In this document: piece by piece, positions 22,600 to 33,659 of the stretch
How the letters are laid out: each line of letters starts with the position of its first letter
Numbering within the stretch: the stretch's first letter is position 1
NCBI GenBank assembly: GCA_029378245.1
Contig: JARKIF010000015.1
Span: 1,178,001 to 1,242,000 of the forward strand
Reading direction: 5' to 3'
Source: Roridomyces roridus
Lineage: Eukaryota; Basidiomycota; Agaricomycetes; Agaricales; Mycenaceae
Length of the DNA stretch: 64,000 nucleotides
Position numbers and translations under genes: made by a program
The notes under the pieces: generated by a model
Seen by the model: the letters and a program-made list of their open reading frames with translations, nothing else
Told to the model about the DNA's origin: nothing
Databases searched by the model: none

Positions 22600-25500
22600 G
22601 ATACCGTCGCATTGCATGGGCATGCTTTCGATATGACGAACCCAGGTACTCGCAAAGACATGGACGTGAAGGCCGTCGAAGGGAAAGAAATGTTCGATAA
22701 CAAGCACCCGGTGCTCGAAGACCAGGATTTTATCTGTGCAGACAAACTGCCATCAATGGCCAATAACAGGCTCCTCAACCACCAGTCAGGGCACAATCCA
22801 CCTCTTGATGGCGTGAATGCGTAGAAGCAAAAGAACAAATCAAAATCTGAAGTGCTTCCGATAGCGGAGATCACCAAGCTTTCAATGGCACAGCGAGGAA
22901 CAGCTGAATCTAGCATTTGAGGGCATCCTAAATTGGGCACTCGATGGCCACGAGCTCAACACTGTTGAAAGCGGAGGAGGAAGGCAGTTAGTTGGTGGCA
23001 AGAAAGTCGACATTTTTTTGATAGAAAAGGAAGGGCATATATGCGTGGGATGAGTGGGCACTCGAAGGCCAAAAATCACGAAGATATGGATATGGATGTG
23101 AAACGCCGTGGATGGCAAGGAAGATTTTTGATAACAAATACCCGGCGCTCGAAGACCAGGATTTGTGACATGCAAATAAAATGCCGTCGATGGCAAATCA
23201 CCTCTTCAAAGAGAAGGCACGAAGCAATCCGGGGGTCGACGAGATGAATGTGTGGTAGAGCGATGGAACCTCAATAACCGCAGGGTGCCACACCTTCGCT
23301 AGTAGACAGACAGAGACACAGGGCTAAGTTGCTAACATAGAGCACTCCAGCGCTTGCGGTTTTGATAGCAAAGGAAGGGTGTATATGCTTGGGAAGAGTG
23401 GCACTCGAAGGCCAGAAAACACGAAGATATGGATATGAAAGGCCGTGGATGGCAAGGAACATGTTTGATAACAAATACCCGGCGCTCGAAGACCAGGATT
23501 TGTGACATGCAAATAGAATGCCATCGATGGCAAATCACCTCTTCAAAGATAAGGCTTAGATACGAAGCAATCCGGGAGTCGACGAGATGAATGCGTGGTA
23601 GAGTGAAGGAACCTCAATAACCACAGGGTGCTACACCTTCGCTAGTAGACAGAGACACAGGGCTAGCATAGAGCAATCCAGCGCTTGAAGCATATGGATC
23701 TGCACTCCAAGACGGGCGCTCGATGGCCTAGGAATGGGCTTTTGATAGCCAAAATAATAATCCAGGGAGTTCAGAATAGGCCCGCCATTGATGCGTCGAA
23801 ATGCGATGTCCAAGTAAGTTTGAACACCAAAGTCCAAGACAGTCCAATAGTCCCATGTTCGTCCGTGGTACCATGGTCAATGAGGCCGTGTCATAGTACC
23901 GTGTAAACACAAAGCCGTCGTAGTAATCTTGTGTGGGCGAGGCTAGAGTGGGGAAGGTACAGAAGAAGCTAGAGTTGAATATCCGTTGCGTAGAAGCCGA
24001 GGTGTAGCCCGAAGATCATCTTGTTCGTGGCTCTTGAGGACATGAAGATCTACTCAACAAGGGGCACTCGATGGCCCTTGAAAGAGAACTTGACATTCTT
24101 GATAGAGGAGCAACGAATTGGCTCCAATATGCGTGCCATGAGTAGGCCAGTCAATTACCATAAGCCAGACAATTTCCTGAGCGGAAGTAAGGCAATCCAG
24201 CGCTGGAGGGCATATATATTTATAACACATGAGAACTCGATGACCAGAAAACTGAACAACCGGGAGCTCAATGCCCAGAAAACCAAAGCCTTCAAATTCA
24301 ATGGCGAAGTAAGAAGACCAAGGCCTTGAAATTTGATCAGAAAGTAAGAATGCAATCCAGCGCGCGAGAGCATAGATGCGTAGAATTGATTCATGGGAAC
24401 TTGATGGCCAGAAGAATTTGACGCTGCGCTTGAGGCCATAGACTCGGATGTAAGGTATGAGCGGAGTTATGAATTGAGCACTTTTGACAACAGACAGAGA
24501 TGCAAAGCAATCCCCTGCTTGATAACGTGGATGTGTACTGCAAAGGGCGCTCGATGGCCGAGGGAGAATGAAATATGATGCTTTCGATAGCGACGAATTC
24601 AGAGTAAACTTGCTGTTCATGTGCCGAAATGTAGGGTCCACTTGAATGTAGAACTTGAAATCCAGGATTAGACAATCCAGTTGTAGTGCCGTGGTCGAAG
24701 GGCCGGCTCAGAGCAGAGGGTAAGCACCCCGAATCCTGAAAGTCAATAAAGCCGTGGTAGTTATCTTGCTGGGTTCAGGCTGAAGAGGGAAGGGTCCCAA
24801 AATGCTGGTTGGTTGATTCATCGACGTCATAATTCAAGCTGTAGTCGTAACCGTTCCAAGACCCAAAGTCGTACCCAAAGACTGTTCTGTTCGTTGCTCT
24901 TGAGAACGTGGGTGCATGTTACAATAGCCAGGAAGAACAAAGAGTCGGCATGTTTAATAGTGGAGGAAGGAAGCAATCCAGCACCCAAGGGCATGGATGT
25001 GGGAACTCAATGCCCAGAACAGAAAACTTGACACCTTTGATAGTGGAGGAATGAAGCAATCCAGCATTCGAAGGCATAGATGCATGTGAATGAATGGGAA
25101 CTCAATGCCCAGAAAACTTGACACTTTTGATAGTGGAGGAATGAAGCAATCCAGCGTTCAAAGGCATAGATGCATGTGAATGAATGGGAACTCAATGCCC
25201 AGAAAACTTGACACTTTTGATAGTGGAAGAATCAAGCAATCCAGCGTCCGAAGGCATGGATGCATGAACGAATGAAAACTCAATGCTCGAGACTCGAAAC
25301 TTGGTTGATTTGTCATTATTGCTTCTGTTTTCAAGCCGTAGTCATAACCGTTCCAAGATCCAAAGTAGTACCCAAAGACTGTTCTTTTCATTGCGCTTGA
25401 GGACGTAGATGCATGTTACAATGGCCAGGAAGAACAAAGAGTTGGTGGGTTTGATAGCGGAGAAAGGAAGCAAACCCGCATTCAAGGGTATTGATGTGAA

Positions 25501-25900
25501 TGGGAATCCAATGCCCAGAAAACTCAACATTTTCAATAATGGAGGAATGAGGCAAACCAGCGCTCGAAGGCATGGATGCATGAATGATGGGAACTCAATG
25601 CCCGAAACTCAACGCTTTCGATAGCGGAAGAATGAAGCAATCCAGCAATCAGAGGCATAGATGCATGAATGAATGGGGACTCGATACCCGACACCCAACG
25701 CTTTTGAAAGCGGACGAATGGAGCAATGTAGCGCTCAAGGGCATGGGTGCATGTGAATAGGCACTCGATGGGCAAGAAGGATAAAAATCGACAGCAGAGG
25801 AAGCAGTGAGCACCTGATAGCATAGCCATGTTGTAGAAGAAGCTTGAAGGCCCAGTATTGACGGCCAAGAGGAATGAGTTCGACCAAGAGCGGGGGATGT
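22600..25900. repeat. Degenerate array of ~90-bp units
   Basis: Recurring words such as GCAATCCAGCG, GGCATAGATGCATG, GGAACTCAATGCCC and TTTTGATAGTGGAGG appear in the same order many times. The best-kept stretch is about 25020-25260, where three consecutive units repeat at a 90-bp period; elsewhere units are diverged, inserted into or shuffled. On the minus strand the units read as FERWIASFLHYQKCQVF-like peptides, but the frame is not kept across the array. Confidence 0.65.
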
Positions 25901-26145
25901 AGCAGTAAGCGATGGATGATAGCCGTGATGGTGTACAGGACTTGTAATGGAGAGAACCACGGGTGACGGCACAAATAGAGGGCCATTGGATGCTATTGGA
26001 CCGGAAGAACTCACCTCAGTCCCATCTGCCACTTGTCCCATTGAAACACAAAGTCCGAGCGAGGCAAGTGTATCCAGAAGGAAAAGGGAGCAAAAGGTCA
26101 TTCCCAGCGGAGAAAAGAAGGCCGGGTAGAGTAGGTGCAGTCAGA

Positions 26146-26314
26146 GAAAAGTTTTGGACACTCTGGAGGGTGGATTCGTCGATGGAGGCGTTGCATTGCA
26201 CGAAGTGCTGGCAGATGATGGTGGTGCGAGGAGAGAGGTGCGGATCACGGATCACATGTCACACCGCTGTCACAAGAACCCGTCCTGCTTTCGCAAGCTC
26301 ATCAGTACTTCACT
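26146..26314 (+). repeat. 169-bp direct repeat, right copy
   Basis: The right partner of 21327-21495. The match begins at GAAAAGTTTTGG and stops at TTCACT on both sides. Confidence 0.85.
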
Positions 26315-26653
26315 TTTTGTGGATTCGAAAAAGTGTACTGTCGATCAATTCCTAAGACTGGAAGTTTCCGTGACCCAGATCGGTTTTTGAATGCAGGGCG
26401 GCGCAGCGCGCCACTACTTATCGAAACCAGAGCGCTTGGACTTATGTAACTTTACGGCAAGACAAAACACTCGCATACACCTCTTGCTTCTGACTCCCAT
26501 CTCGACTCGACGGTCTACATACATTCATCGATTGCGAATTCATCCCTGTTTCTTCCCCTGCCAGTTTATTGTTGTTTCTCGAAAACCATTGACCCGAACG
26601 GATTCTGTGGATCTCCCATGAGTAAGTGACTTGGACAACCCGTCGAATCTGTG
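26315..26653. other. Non-coding flank of the inverted-repeat structure
   Basis: No gene was recognised. An ATG at about 26618 followed directly by GTAAGTGACTTGG resembles a gene start interrupted by an intron, but no second exon follows because the inverted-repeat arm begins. Confidence 0.3.
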
Positions 26654-27821
26654 CACTTCAGGCTACCTCAAAGCCTACCTACTTAGGCTTGACATATGGC
26701 TGAGGGGTGGGGCCTAAGTAGGTCCCAGGAAGTGGGTATACCCAGTGGTGGTGCACCCACCCACAGCGGTGGGTATACCTACCTGGGGATACCCACCATG
26801 TCACGTCACACTGCGTGGTGGGTATACCCACCTCCCACCGAACCAGCTCGTTTTTGCGATTCAGGGGGCTGTATGGGGCGGTTTTTGTGCCTGCTTGTGG
26901 CCCCCGGCTGGTGGCTAGCAGGCCAGCTCGTTTTGGGGATTTTCACAGCTGTACGGGGCAGTTTTCGTGCCTGCTGCTGGCCCTGGCTGGTGGCTAGTAG
27001 CCCAGCTCGTTTTGGGGATTTTGGGGCTGTACGGGGTGGTTTTCGTGCCTGATGCTGGCCCCTGGCTGGTGGCTAGTAGCCCAGCTCGTTTTGGCGATTT
27101 TCACGGCTGTATGGGGCGGTTTTCGTGTGGCCCCCTGGCTGGTGGCTAGCAGCCCAGGTTGTTTTGACCAATTTTGGTGCTGTACTGTCTGGGGCGGTTT
27201 TTGTCCCTGCTGCTGGGCTGCTCATAGTCAACTCGCTTTTGCAATTTTACCACAATTATGGGCTCATCTTTGGGCCTCTTCCTACTGCTGGGCTAGTAGC
27301 TGATGGCCCAGTCCAATCGTCATATTTCCTGTCCAATTGACGTTGGGTTTCATATCCAGCTTGCTTTTGCCATTGTGGCACACGTACCATACAGCTGGTC
27401 CCAGGTCATGGATAGTGGCTGACAGTATGCTTGCTTTTTGTATCCTTCTCGTGTCTGTTGTTGCATTACTATTAGGATTAGCCAGGGTGATTCTCGCCAT
27501 ACTTAAACAGCCGTGTTGGCACATATGCTAATATCAATTGATCGAGGGACAACAACCTTCAGGAATTAATTATACAAGACACCATACCAGCTGGAAAATT
27601 TGGCTGGTCTGCACCATGGGCACACATGCTCACTGTGGGTATACCCACCATCTCATTTGCAAGGTGAGCATACTCACCGTCGGTATACCCACCATGCCAT
27701 TTGCAAAGTGGGGATACCCGCTGTGGGTATACCCGCCATTCCATTTGCAAAGTGGGGATACTCGCTGTGGGTATACCCACCTCACATTGGACAGAGTGGG
27801 TATCCCACCGAGGGTATCCCG
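26654..27821 (+). repeat. Left arm of the inverted repeat
   Basis: 1,168 bp, the reverse complement of 32401-33568. It contains GGTGGGTATACCCACC-type palindromes near both ends and about five units of a 78-80-bp minisatellite (26835-27200) in its middle. Confidence 0.9.
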
Positions 27822-28135
27822 AAAAAGGTGAAGACCCTCACGGTGGGTATCCCCACTCCCACCAACGCAAGGTGGGTATCCCCACCCACTGTGTTTTTGG
27901 CAAGGTGGGTATCCCCACTCTCTCCTGTTTAGAAGTGGGTACACCCACCTCTCCATCTTTGTGAGGTGGGGATACCCACTCTTCAAACACGAGAGGTGGG
28001 TATACCCACCCTTCCAAAAGCACAGGTGGGTGTACCCACTCCCCTGCCCCAGCAAGGTGGGTATACCCACCGAAACCATGATTCTGGGTAGGTATACCCA
28101 CCTCAAGTTCTTCTTTGTGAGTATACCCACCTGGC
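27633..28135. repeat. Palindromic motif array, left
   Basis: A run of closely spaced variants of GTGGGTATACCCAC, including exact 16-mers GGTGGGTATACCCACC at 27995-28010 and 28056-28071, plus GGTGGGTATCCCCACC variants. They are separated by unrelated 12-30-base spacers. Confidence 0.85.
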
Positions 28136-28185
28136 TCTGTTATGGCTTCAAGCGAAGCCACAAAAGTTCAGTGGCACAAAAAGGG

Positions 28186-28262
28186 TGCTGAAGCGGGAAT
28201 TGAACGGCTGACTACAAACACAGATGGGTACCAGGCAACTTTACCACTGCGGCAACAAGGCA
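28186..28262 (-). other. tRNA-like sequence with box A and box B
   Basis: On the minus strand TTGCCGCAGTGG resembles RNA polymerase III box A and CGTTCAATTCC resembles box B, about 45 bases apart. The acceptor and anticodon stems do not pair convincingly, so this is more likely a decayed tRNA or the head of a tRNA-derived SINE than a working tRNA. Confidence 0.3.
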
Positions 28263-28300
28263 TTGCAAACAAGTAGAGCATGATTTTCTAGGTGCGTCCC

Positions 28301-28898
28301 TTACCATGAGAAATCAAACGAAAGAAGGTGAGTCCCAAAAAGAATGACAGACGAGCGCCATTTCCTCTGCGTCATTGTCAGATTAAAGTGATATATCTGG
28401 AGAGTAGCTGACTCACCCTCACTCCATGACTCAATTTCTACCGTATCATCGTCGTCGTCTTCCTCATCATTCTCGCCGTGGTATTTCGCCTTCATTGCCT
28501 CCCAGAGCTTGTACCATTGTTTCTTGGTGTCGCCCTTGATGCTCTTCAAGCTGAAGGACTTGCCCGGGTGTGAGCTCTTGAGCGCGATCGGCCAGTTCTT
28601 GATGCGCAGGTGATAGGTAACTGCGACATCGGCGAACGTCCAAGAGAACTGCGACTTTCTCATCAATTTTGAAGGAGGCTCTTCGTCGCGCTCGCGGAAA
28701 ACGAGACCTATACAATAGCGGTGAGAACGCCATCACGGCAAGGGTGGATGGCGACGACGTACAAGCACTATTCAGAAACAGACGCCCAATGGTGCGCGTG
28801 AATACGTCGGGCTTCTTGTCCCCAGGGTGCGGGGTGAAATCGATGATGACGGGCTGAGCATCGCTGCCTTCCGCCTCACGTCGCACCATCTTGACCAT
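28301..28898 (-). CDS. Hypothetical protein with acidic tail
   Basis: I do not recognise the family. Exon 28898-28763 joins exon 28707-28301 through a 55-base GT-AG intron in frame (181 codons to the stop). The visible order is QPVIIDFTPHPGDKKPDVFT, then after the intron LVFRERDEEPPSKLMRKSQ, FADVAVTYHLRIKNWP and a basic IKGDTKKQWYKLWEAM block. A strongly acidic run follows (GENDEEDDDDDTVEIE). A GTGAGT just after the acidic run may start another intron, so the C-terminus is uncertain, and upstream exons may exist. It lies inside the inverted-repeat spacer, divergent from the gene at 29895, so both could be cargo of the element. Confidence 0.55.
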
Positions 28899-29894
28899 TC
28901 TACGTGCAATCAGTTGGGTCTCATCGGGGGGTGGACGTACAGACGCACCTTAGCATTGCTGAGAAGTCGAGTAGCTTGGTCTTGATAGCCGTTTCGTAGC
29001 TAGCGTGCAGGGTAAAGAAATCTGGTGAGCCACCCCAAATGTATAAAGTCATTTTTCATTGAAAAATATCTGGCTCAAGTGGTAGGCGGAGACAATCCAG
29101 TCAGCGCAAGTGCAGGTCACATGTCAGGCTATTTCGGCTTGACGCAAGTCCAAGACACAAATCACATGATCTCAAGTTGAGACACAAGACAGAGACACAA
29201 GTGGCAAGTTGAGACGCAACTCGGAGACACAGGTCATGTGACTTCCAAGTTAAGTTCTATGAGGAAATTATGTTATAGAGATAATTTGAAATACCAAAAC
29301 TGGAAATTTCCTCATTTGGCCATGTTTTGGCTGCTGGCCTTTGACATGTTTTGAGATTCTACCACATGGGCAACTGAGATTACAAAGTAGTATCTTTCAT
29401 TAGTGTAACATCTCATTGATCAAATGAAATTCCAAACACTTTATATCTACCCATTGTTCTCCTCAAAAAGATACAGTAATAGATAGATAACAAGTGGATT
29501 CATGATGGGATTCAGAGTTTTCGAGACATTTGAATATCGCCTGATCATGGATTATGTAAGATCGTGGGAACATGTGACCATATCATCACTTGTATCAGAA
29601 TCTTGGATCAACATCTGATCCAAAATTGAATCACATGACCTCGTCTGGGAGTTGCGTCCTGCATCTGGGAGTTGCGTCTCAACTTGCACTTTTAGGACCT
29701 GTGTCCCATGCTTGCCTTGGATGGTGCTACCACATGATAGGCATCTATAACCTGTGTCAGGGTCATATTGCCATGTCTAGTTGACTTCCCTGTCCAGCAA
29801 AACCTGGGAACTAAACCTGAAAAGATGCATAAACTTGTGTACCACTACATTGAACTAATGCCTTGCATCTGCACCATTGACACTGTAATTTTCA
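28899..29894. other. Spacer between divergent unknown genes
   Basis: The region is relatively A/T-rich with repeated tgagacacaag/caagttgagacgc words around 29150-29230. No gene is seen. It should contain the promoters of the two divergent spacer genes. Confidence 0.4.
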
Positions 29895-30704
29895 ATGATA
29901 AATGCTGTCATACCCGGCTCGCAGCACGTTGAGCTCTTCGACGTCGGTGCCACCCGTCCGGGGCGCGACGACTACACCCCAGCGACAGCAATCCTCCTCA
30001 CGAAGGAGAGACTTGACGCGCAGGCGGTGCACCAACCCACGACTTGTGTTTGCGTCAAGTGCGACCACCCAATTTCTCTTTGGCAGTTCGGAGAATACGG
30101 GATGTCCAAAGACGACCCGTTGAAACTCGAGTACACCTGGTTGGTCTGCAAAGGTTGTTGGCAGTACAAATGGCCGCTGAATCCGGCTGCCAATTGGGGT
30201 GACAAGCCTCAGGTGTGTGTTCCCAATGACCTTCGTTGCGCTCCGGCTTATCTGTGACGATTCAGTGCACCTGCCCCGCCGGCGTCCCTGCCGAATATCG
30301 TGATGATTGCCTCTTGCACAATGGTGAGTGTTCCTGCTTTCTGCCCCGCCCGCCGGCGCTGACGTTCATCTAGTTCCCGGAGTTGTGGCCGTCCCCTGGG
30401 GCACTCGGATCAAACGACAAATCGGGTGGTCCGAGGCCGGGGAGGTTTTAGATCGTTGGCGCGAGCAGGCCGAGGCCCGCTGGGGTGAATTGCGGAAGAT
30501 TCTGCCCTCCACTGACCGCCGGGTGCATCGCATTCGAGCCCAAGTGGACGCGGCGTACGACCGGATTGATGAGTGGCTGGCCACTCCCCGCCATCTGTTC
30601 AAATTGCGTGAGTGTAAACCTATTCTCTCACGTCGCGCGCACTCAATTGTTCGGCAGCTCCTCCACTTGTCCTCGAGCCGCTGCCCCAGAACCGTCTTCC
30701 TTAG
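29895..30704 (+). CDS. Hypothetical cysteine-rich protein, spliced
   Basis: I do not recognise the family. Four exons fit together in frame: 29895-30212, 30266-30323, 30374-30607 and 30658-30704, with three GT-AG introns of 50-53 bases (218 aa). The N-terminal half has paired cysteines CVKC and CKGC about 35 residues apart, then CTCP across the first intron and a later Cys, a pattern that could bind zinc. The C-terminal half is charged and probably helical (WREQAEARWGELRKIL, RRVHRIRAQVDAAYDRIDEW). Perfect frame retention over three introns argues that it is a real gene. The start is tentative, since an acceptor-like CTCGCAG lies just after the first ATG. It is located in the spacer of the inverted-repeat structure. 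Confidence 0.6.
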
Positions 30705-31239
30705 CTTATATAGCTCAACCGCCGTGCTTAGCTTTTTGGTTCATTCCTATAGTTCTTTCTACTATACTTCTGTTGTCCCGTTGGCGTTGTATTCCAGCAA
30801 TTCAATGATTTTTAATCATCTCGTTCGAAAATTACTTGATTCGGACGATATGGGTTGTTGTGGCGTCATGTTTGGACAGCACAGCAATCGACGAATCCGG
30901 AAATGCCGACTTGATTGGCAAGTTTATCATTTCGTTATTACGATTGACACCGACTGGAATTCGATTCCCCGGGGCAACCCTACACCTGGTATGCCCAGAT
31001 TTTTATTGGGCAGCACGATTATATTTTTTCAAAGATCTTTCGTTGGATGCGGCAGGGACATAGGAAGTATGAGTCGTTACCCCAGAAATGTGCATTTGGC
31101 GTACCAGTAATGTCTTTTGCCTCCATTATTCGCCGAAACCCGGTGGTCCCGCGTTCAATCCTGGCTGTTGACACCTTCAATTTTTCTTTTTGGTCAGCGT
31201 GATCATCTTTGTTTTATCAGGCCTGCCATACACAACAAA
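30705..31239. other. Non-coding, nothing recognised
   Basis: The open frame continuing from the preceding gene in another register has no motif; I treat this as the 3' flank. Confidence 0.4.
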
Positions 31240-31700
31240 GGTGGGAATACCCACAATTAAGGAGAGCCACAGGTGGGTATACCCACCGCTGAATAGTCCC
31301 GGTGAGGATACCCACCACCTTGGTGGGGCAAAGTGGGCATACCTCCAGTGGGCATACCCACTTGTCATGTTCCAAGAGTAGGTATCCCCACCTTGCAAAC
31401 AGGAGAGTGGGGATACCCACCTCACTGATGGCACGGTGGTGGGGATACCCACCTCGCGTTTGGTGGAGTGAGGATACCCACCGTCAGTGTACTCCCCTTT
31501 GTGGGGATACCCGCGGTGGGTATACCCACCTCATCATGGAAAGAGTGGGTATACCCACCGTGAGTGTACTCACTGTTTGTGGGGATACCCGCGGTGGGAT
31601 ACCCACCTCACTTTAGAAAGAGTGGGTATACCCACAGTGAGTATGCCCACCTTGGAGATGAGACAGTGGGTATACCTACAGTGGGTACACCCCCTTTGAA
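31240..31700. repeat. Palindromic motif array, right
   Basis: The same motif family as the left array, with exact 16-mer palindromes at 31272-31287 and 31515-31530 and about fifteen variants. Spacer sequences differ from those of the left array, so this is not simply part of the inverted arms. Confidence 0.85.
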
Positions 31701-32039
31701 ATTAGTAGGGCAGTTTATAGAGGGTCGGCACTGTAGCGGACACGGTACAATTGTACTTTTACGGCGTAGTATGGCACCACTCTGTACCGTATCCGTACTG
31801 TACTGGGCCCGGTAGCCAGGACACCGGCAGCACTCATGGTGACCCAGATTGCACATTGGTTCTCGCATAGTTAAATTCAAAAAGGCTAGACACTAAAAGC
31901 GAAGACACTATACGAAAACCGAACAAAAAAATCACTGAAGCAAACTGGGTACCACCAACCCAGCAACAGGCATGACTGTATGGACCGTCATTTATGGCTT
32001 GAAAATATCAAAAATCAAGCTAGTTCATCAGCTACTAGC

Positions 32040-32400
32040 CAGCACACAAGAAAGAACCGGTACGGGATGCAAAAGGAGCTGGGCTGCTGGCACCCAGCCA
32101 GGGGCTAGCACCAGGCACGAAAACCGCCTGTACAGCCCTGAAATTTGCCCAGCAAGCTGGGCTGGCACCCAGCCAGGGGCCAGCATCAGGCACGAAAACC
32201 ACCCCGTACAGCCCCAAAATCCCCAAAATGAGCTGGGCTACTAGCCACCAGCCAGGGCCAGCAGCAGGCACGAAAACTGCCCCGTACAGCTGTGAAAATC
32301 CCCAAAACGAGCTGGCCTGCTAGCCACCAGCCGGGGGCCACAAGCAGGCACAAAAACCGCCCCATACAGCCCCCAGAATCGCAAAAACGAGCTGGCTCGG
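32040..32400 (-). repeat. 78-80-bp minisatellite, inner block
   Basis: About four to five tandem units, each containing AACGAGCTGG...CCAGCC and CCCCGTACAGC words, joined directly to the right inverted arm. It is the reverse complement of the minisatellite in the left arm at 26835-27060. Confidence 0.75.
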
Positions 32401-33568
32401 CGGGATACCCTCGGTGGGATACCCACTCTGTCCAATGTGAGGTGGGTATACCCACAGCGAGTATCCCCACTTTGCAAATGGAATGGCGGGTATACCCACA
32501 GCGGGTATCCCCACTTTGCAAATGGCATGGTGGGTATACCGACGGTGAGTATGCTCACCTTGCAAATGAGATGGTGGGTATACCCACAGTGAGCATGTGT
32601 GCCCATGGTGCAGACCAGCCAAATTTTCCAGCTGGTATGGTGTCTTGTATAATTAATTCCTGAAGGTTGTTGTCCCTCGATCAATTGATATTAGCATATG
32701 TGCCAACACGGCTGTTTAAGTATGGCGAGAATCACCCTGGCTAATCCTAATAGTAATGCAACAACAGACACGAGAAGGATACAAAAAGCAAGCATACTGT
32801 CAGCCACTATCCATGACCTGGGACCAGCTGTATGGTACGTGTGCCACAATGGCAAAAGCAAGCTGGATATGAAACCCAACGTCAATTGGACAGGAAATAT
32901 GACGATTGGACTGGGCCATCAGCTACTAGCCCAGCAGTAGGAAGAGGCCCAAAGATGAGCCCATAATTGTGGTAAAATTGCAAAAGCGAGTTGACTATGA
33001 GCAGCCCAGCAGCAGGGACAAAAACCGCCCCAGACAGTACAGCACCAAAATTGGTCAAAACAACCTGGGCTGCTAGCCACCAGCCAGGGGGCCACACGAA
33101 AACCGCCCCATACAGCCGTGAAAATCGCCAAAACGAGCTGGGCTACTAGCCACCAGCCAGGGGCCAGCATCAGGCACGAAAACCACCCCGTACAGCCCCA
33201 AAATCCCCAAAACGAGCTGGGCTACTAGCCACCAGCCAGGGCCAGCAGCAGGCACGAAAACTGCCCCGTACAGCTGTGAAAATCCCCAAAACGAGCTGGC
33301 CTGCTAGCCACCAGCCGGGGGCTACAAGCAGGCACAAAAACCGCCCCATACAGCCCCCAGAATCGCAAAAACGAGCTGGCTCGGTGGGAGGTGGGTATAC
33401 CCACCACGCAGTGTGACGTGACATGGTGGGTATCCCCAGGTAGGTATACCCACCGCTGTGGGTGGGTGCACCACCACTGGGTATACCCACTTCCTGGGAC
33501 CTACTTAGGCCCCACCCCTCAGCCATATGTCAAGCCTAAGTAGGTAGGCTTTGAGGTAGCCTGAAGTG
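32401..33568 (-). repeat. Right arm of the inverted repeat
   Basis: 1,168 bp, the reverse complement of the left arm. Immediately inside it (32040-32400) lie further copies of the 78-80-bp minisatellite in the same orientation, which the left side lacks. Confidence 0.9.
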
Positions 33569-33659
33569 TATACTGTATGAATTCAAGGGGCAGTTTGGAA
33601 TGATAACTGTCCAAGATTACACGAACATAAGATAGCAGCATGGTATGTTTCCAGGGGTC

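Larger units (their letters stand above)
21050..26145. other. Repeat-rich region without recognised genes
   Basis: No protein family is recognisable over 5 kb. The region holds two pairs of direct repeats at its ends and, from about 22.6 to 25.9 kb, many diverged copies of a roughly 90-bp unit (separate entries). Minus-strand frames stay open for long stretches because the repeat period is a multiple of three. Confidence 0.55.
26654..33568. mobile_element. 6.9-kb inverted-repeat structure, probable non-autonomous element
   Basis: Two arms, 26654-27821 and 32401-33568, are reverse complements over 1,168 bp with no indel: every matching feature pair sums to 60,222. Only a few substitutions are seen. 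Outer ends read CACTTCAGGCTACC inward from both sides. The 4,579-bp spacer holds two spliced genes of unknown family and more palindromic arrays. Long terminal inverted repeats with sub-terminal palindromes suggest a DNA transposon or a composite of two inverted copies of one element. No transposase was recognised and no target-site duplication is evident, so the mobile nature is inference. Confidence 0.55.

Noticed and set aside
22557..25868. Long minus-strand frames with repeated FERWIASFLHYQ-like peptides
   Set aside because: The 90-bp period keeps frames open by arithmetic; stops and frame changes interrupt every few units and no start or splice pattern fits.
26696..27531. Open frames in the left arm duplicated exactly in the right arm
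   Set aside because: They translate tandem minisatellite and palindromic DNA (GIPT..., LVASSPARFGDF repeats). Their mirror copies follow from the inverted repeat, not from selection on protein.
27633..28135. CRISPR-like array of palindromic repeats with spacers
   Set aside because: Repeats are only about 16 bp, spacer lengths are irregular (12-30 bases), no cas genes are present and the genome is eukaryotic.
26640..33580. A target-site duplication for the inverted-repeat structure
   Set aside because: Flanks read CTGTG before the left end and TATAC after the right end; no direct repeat of 2-9 bases is convincing.
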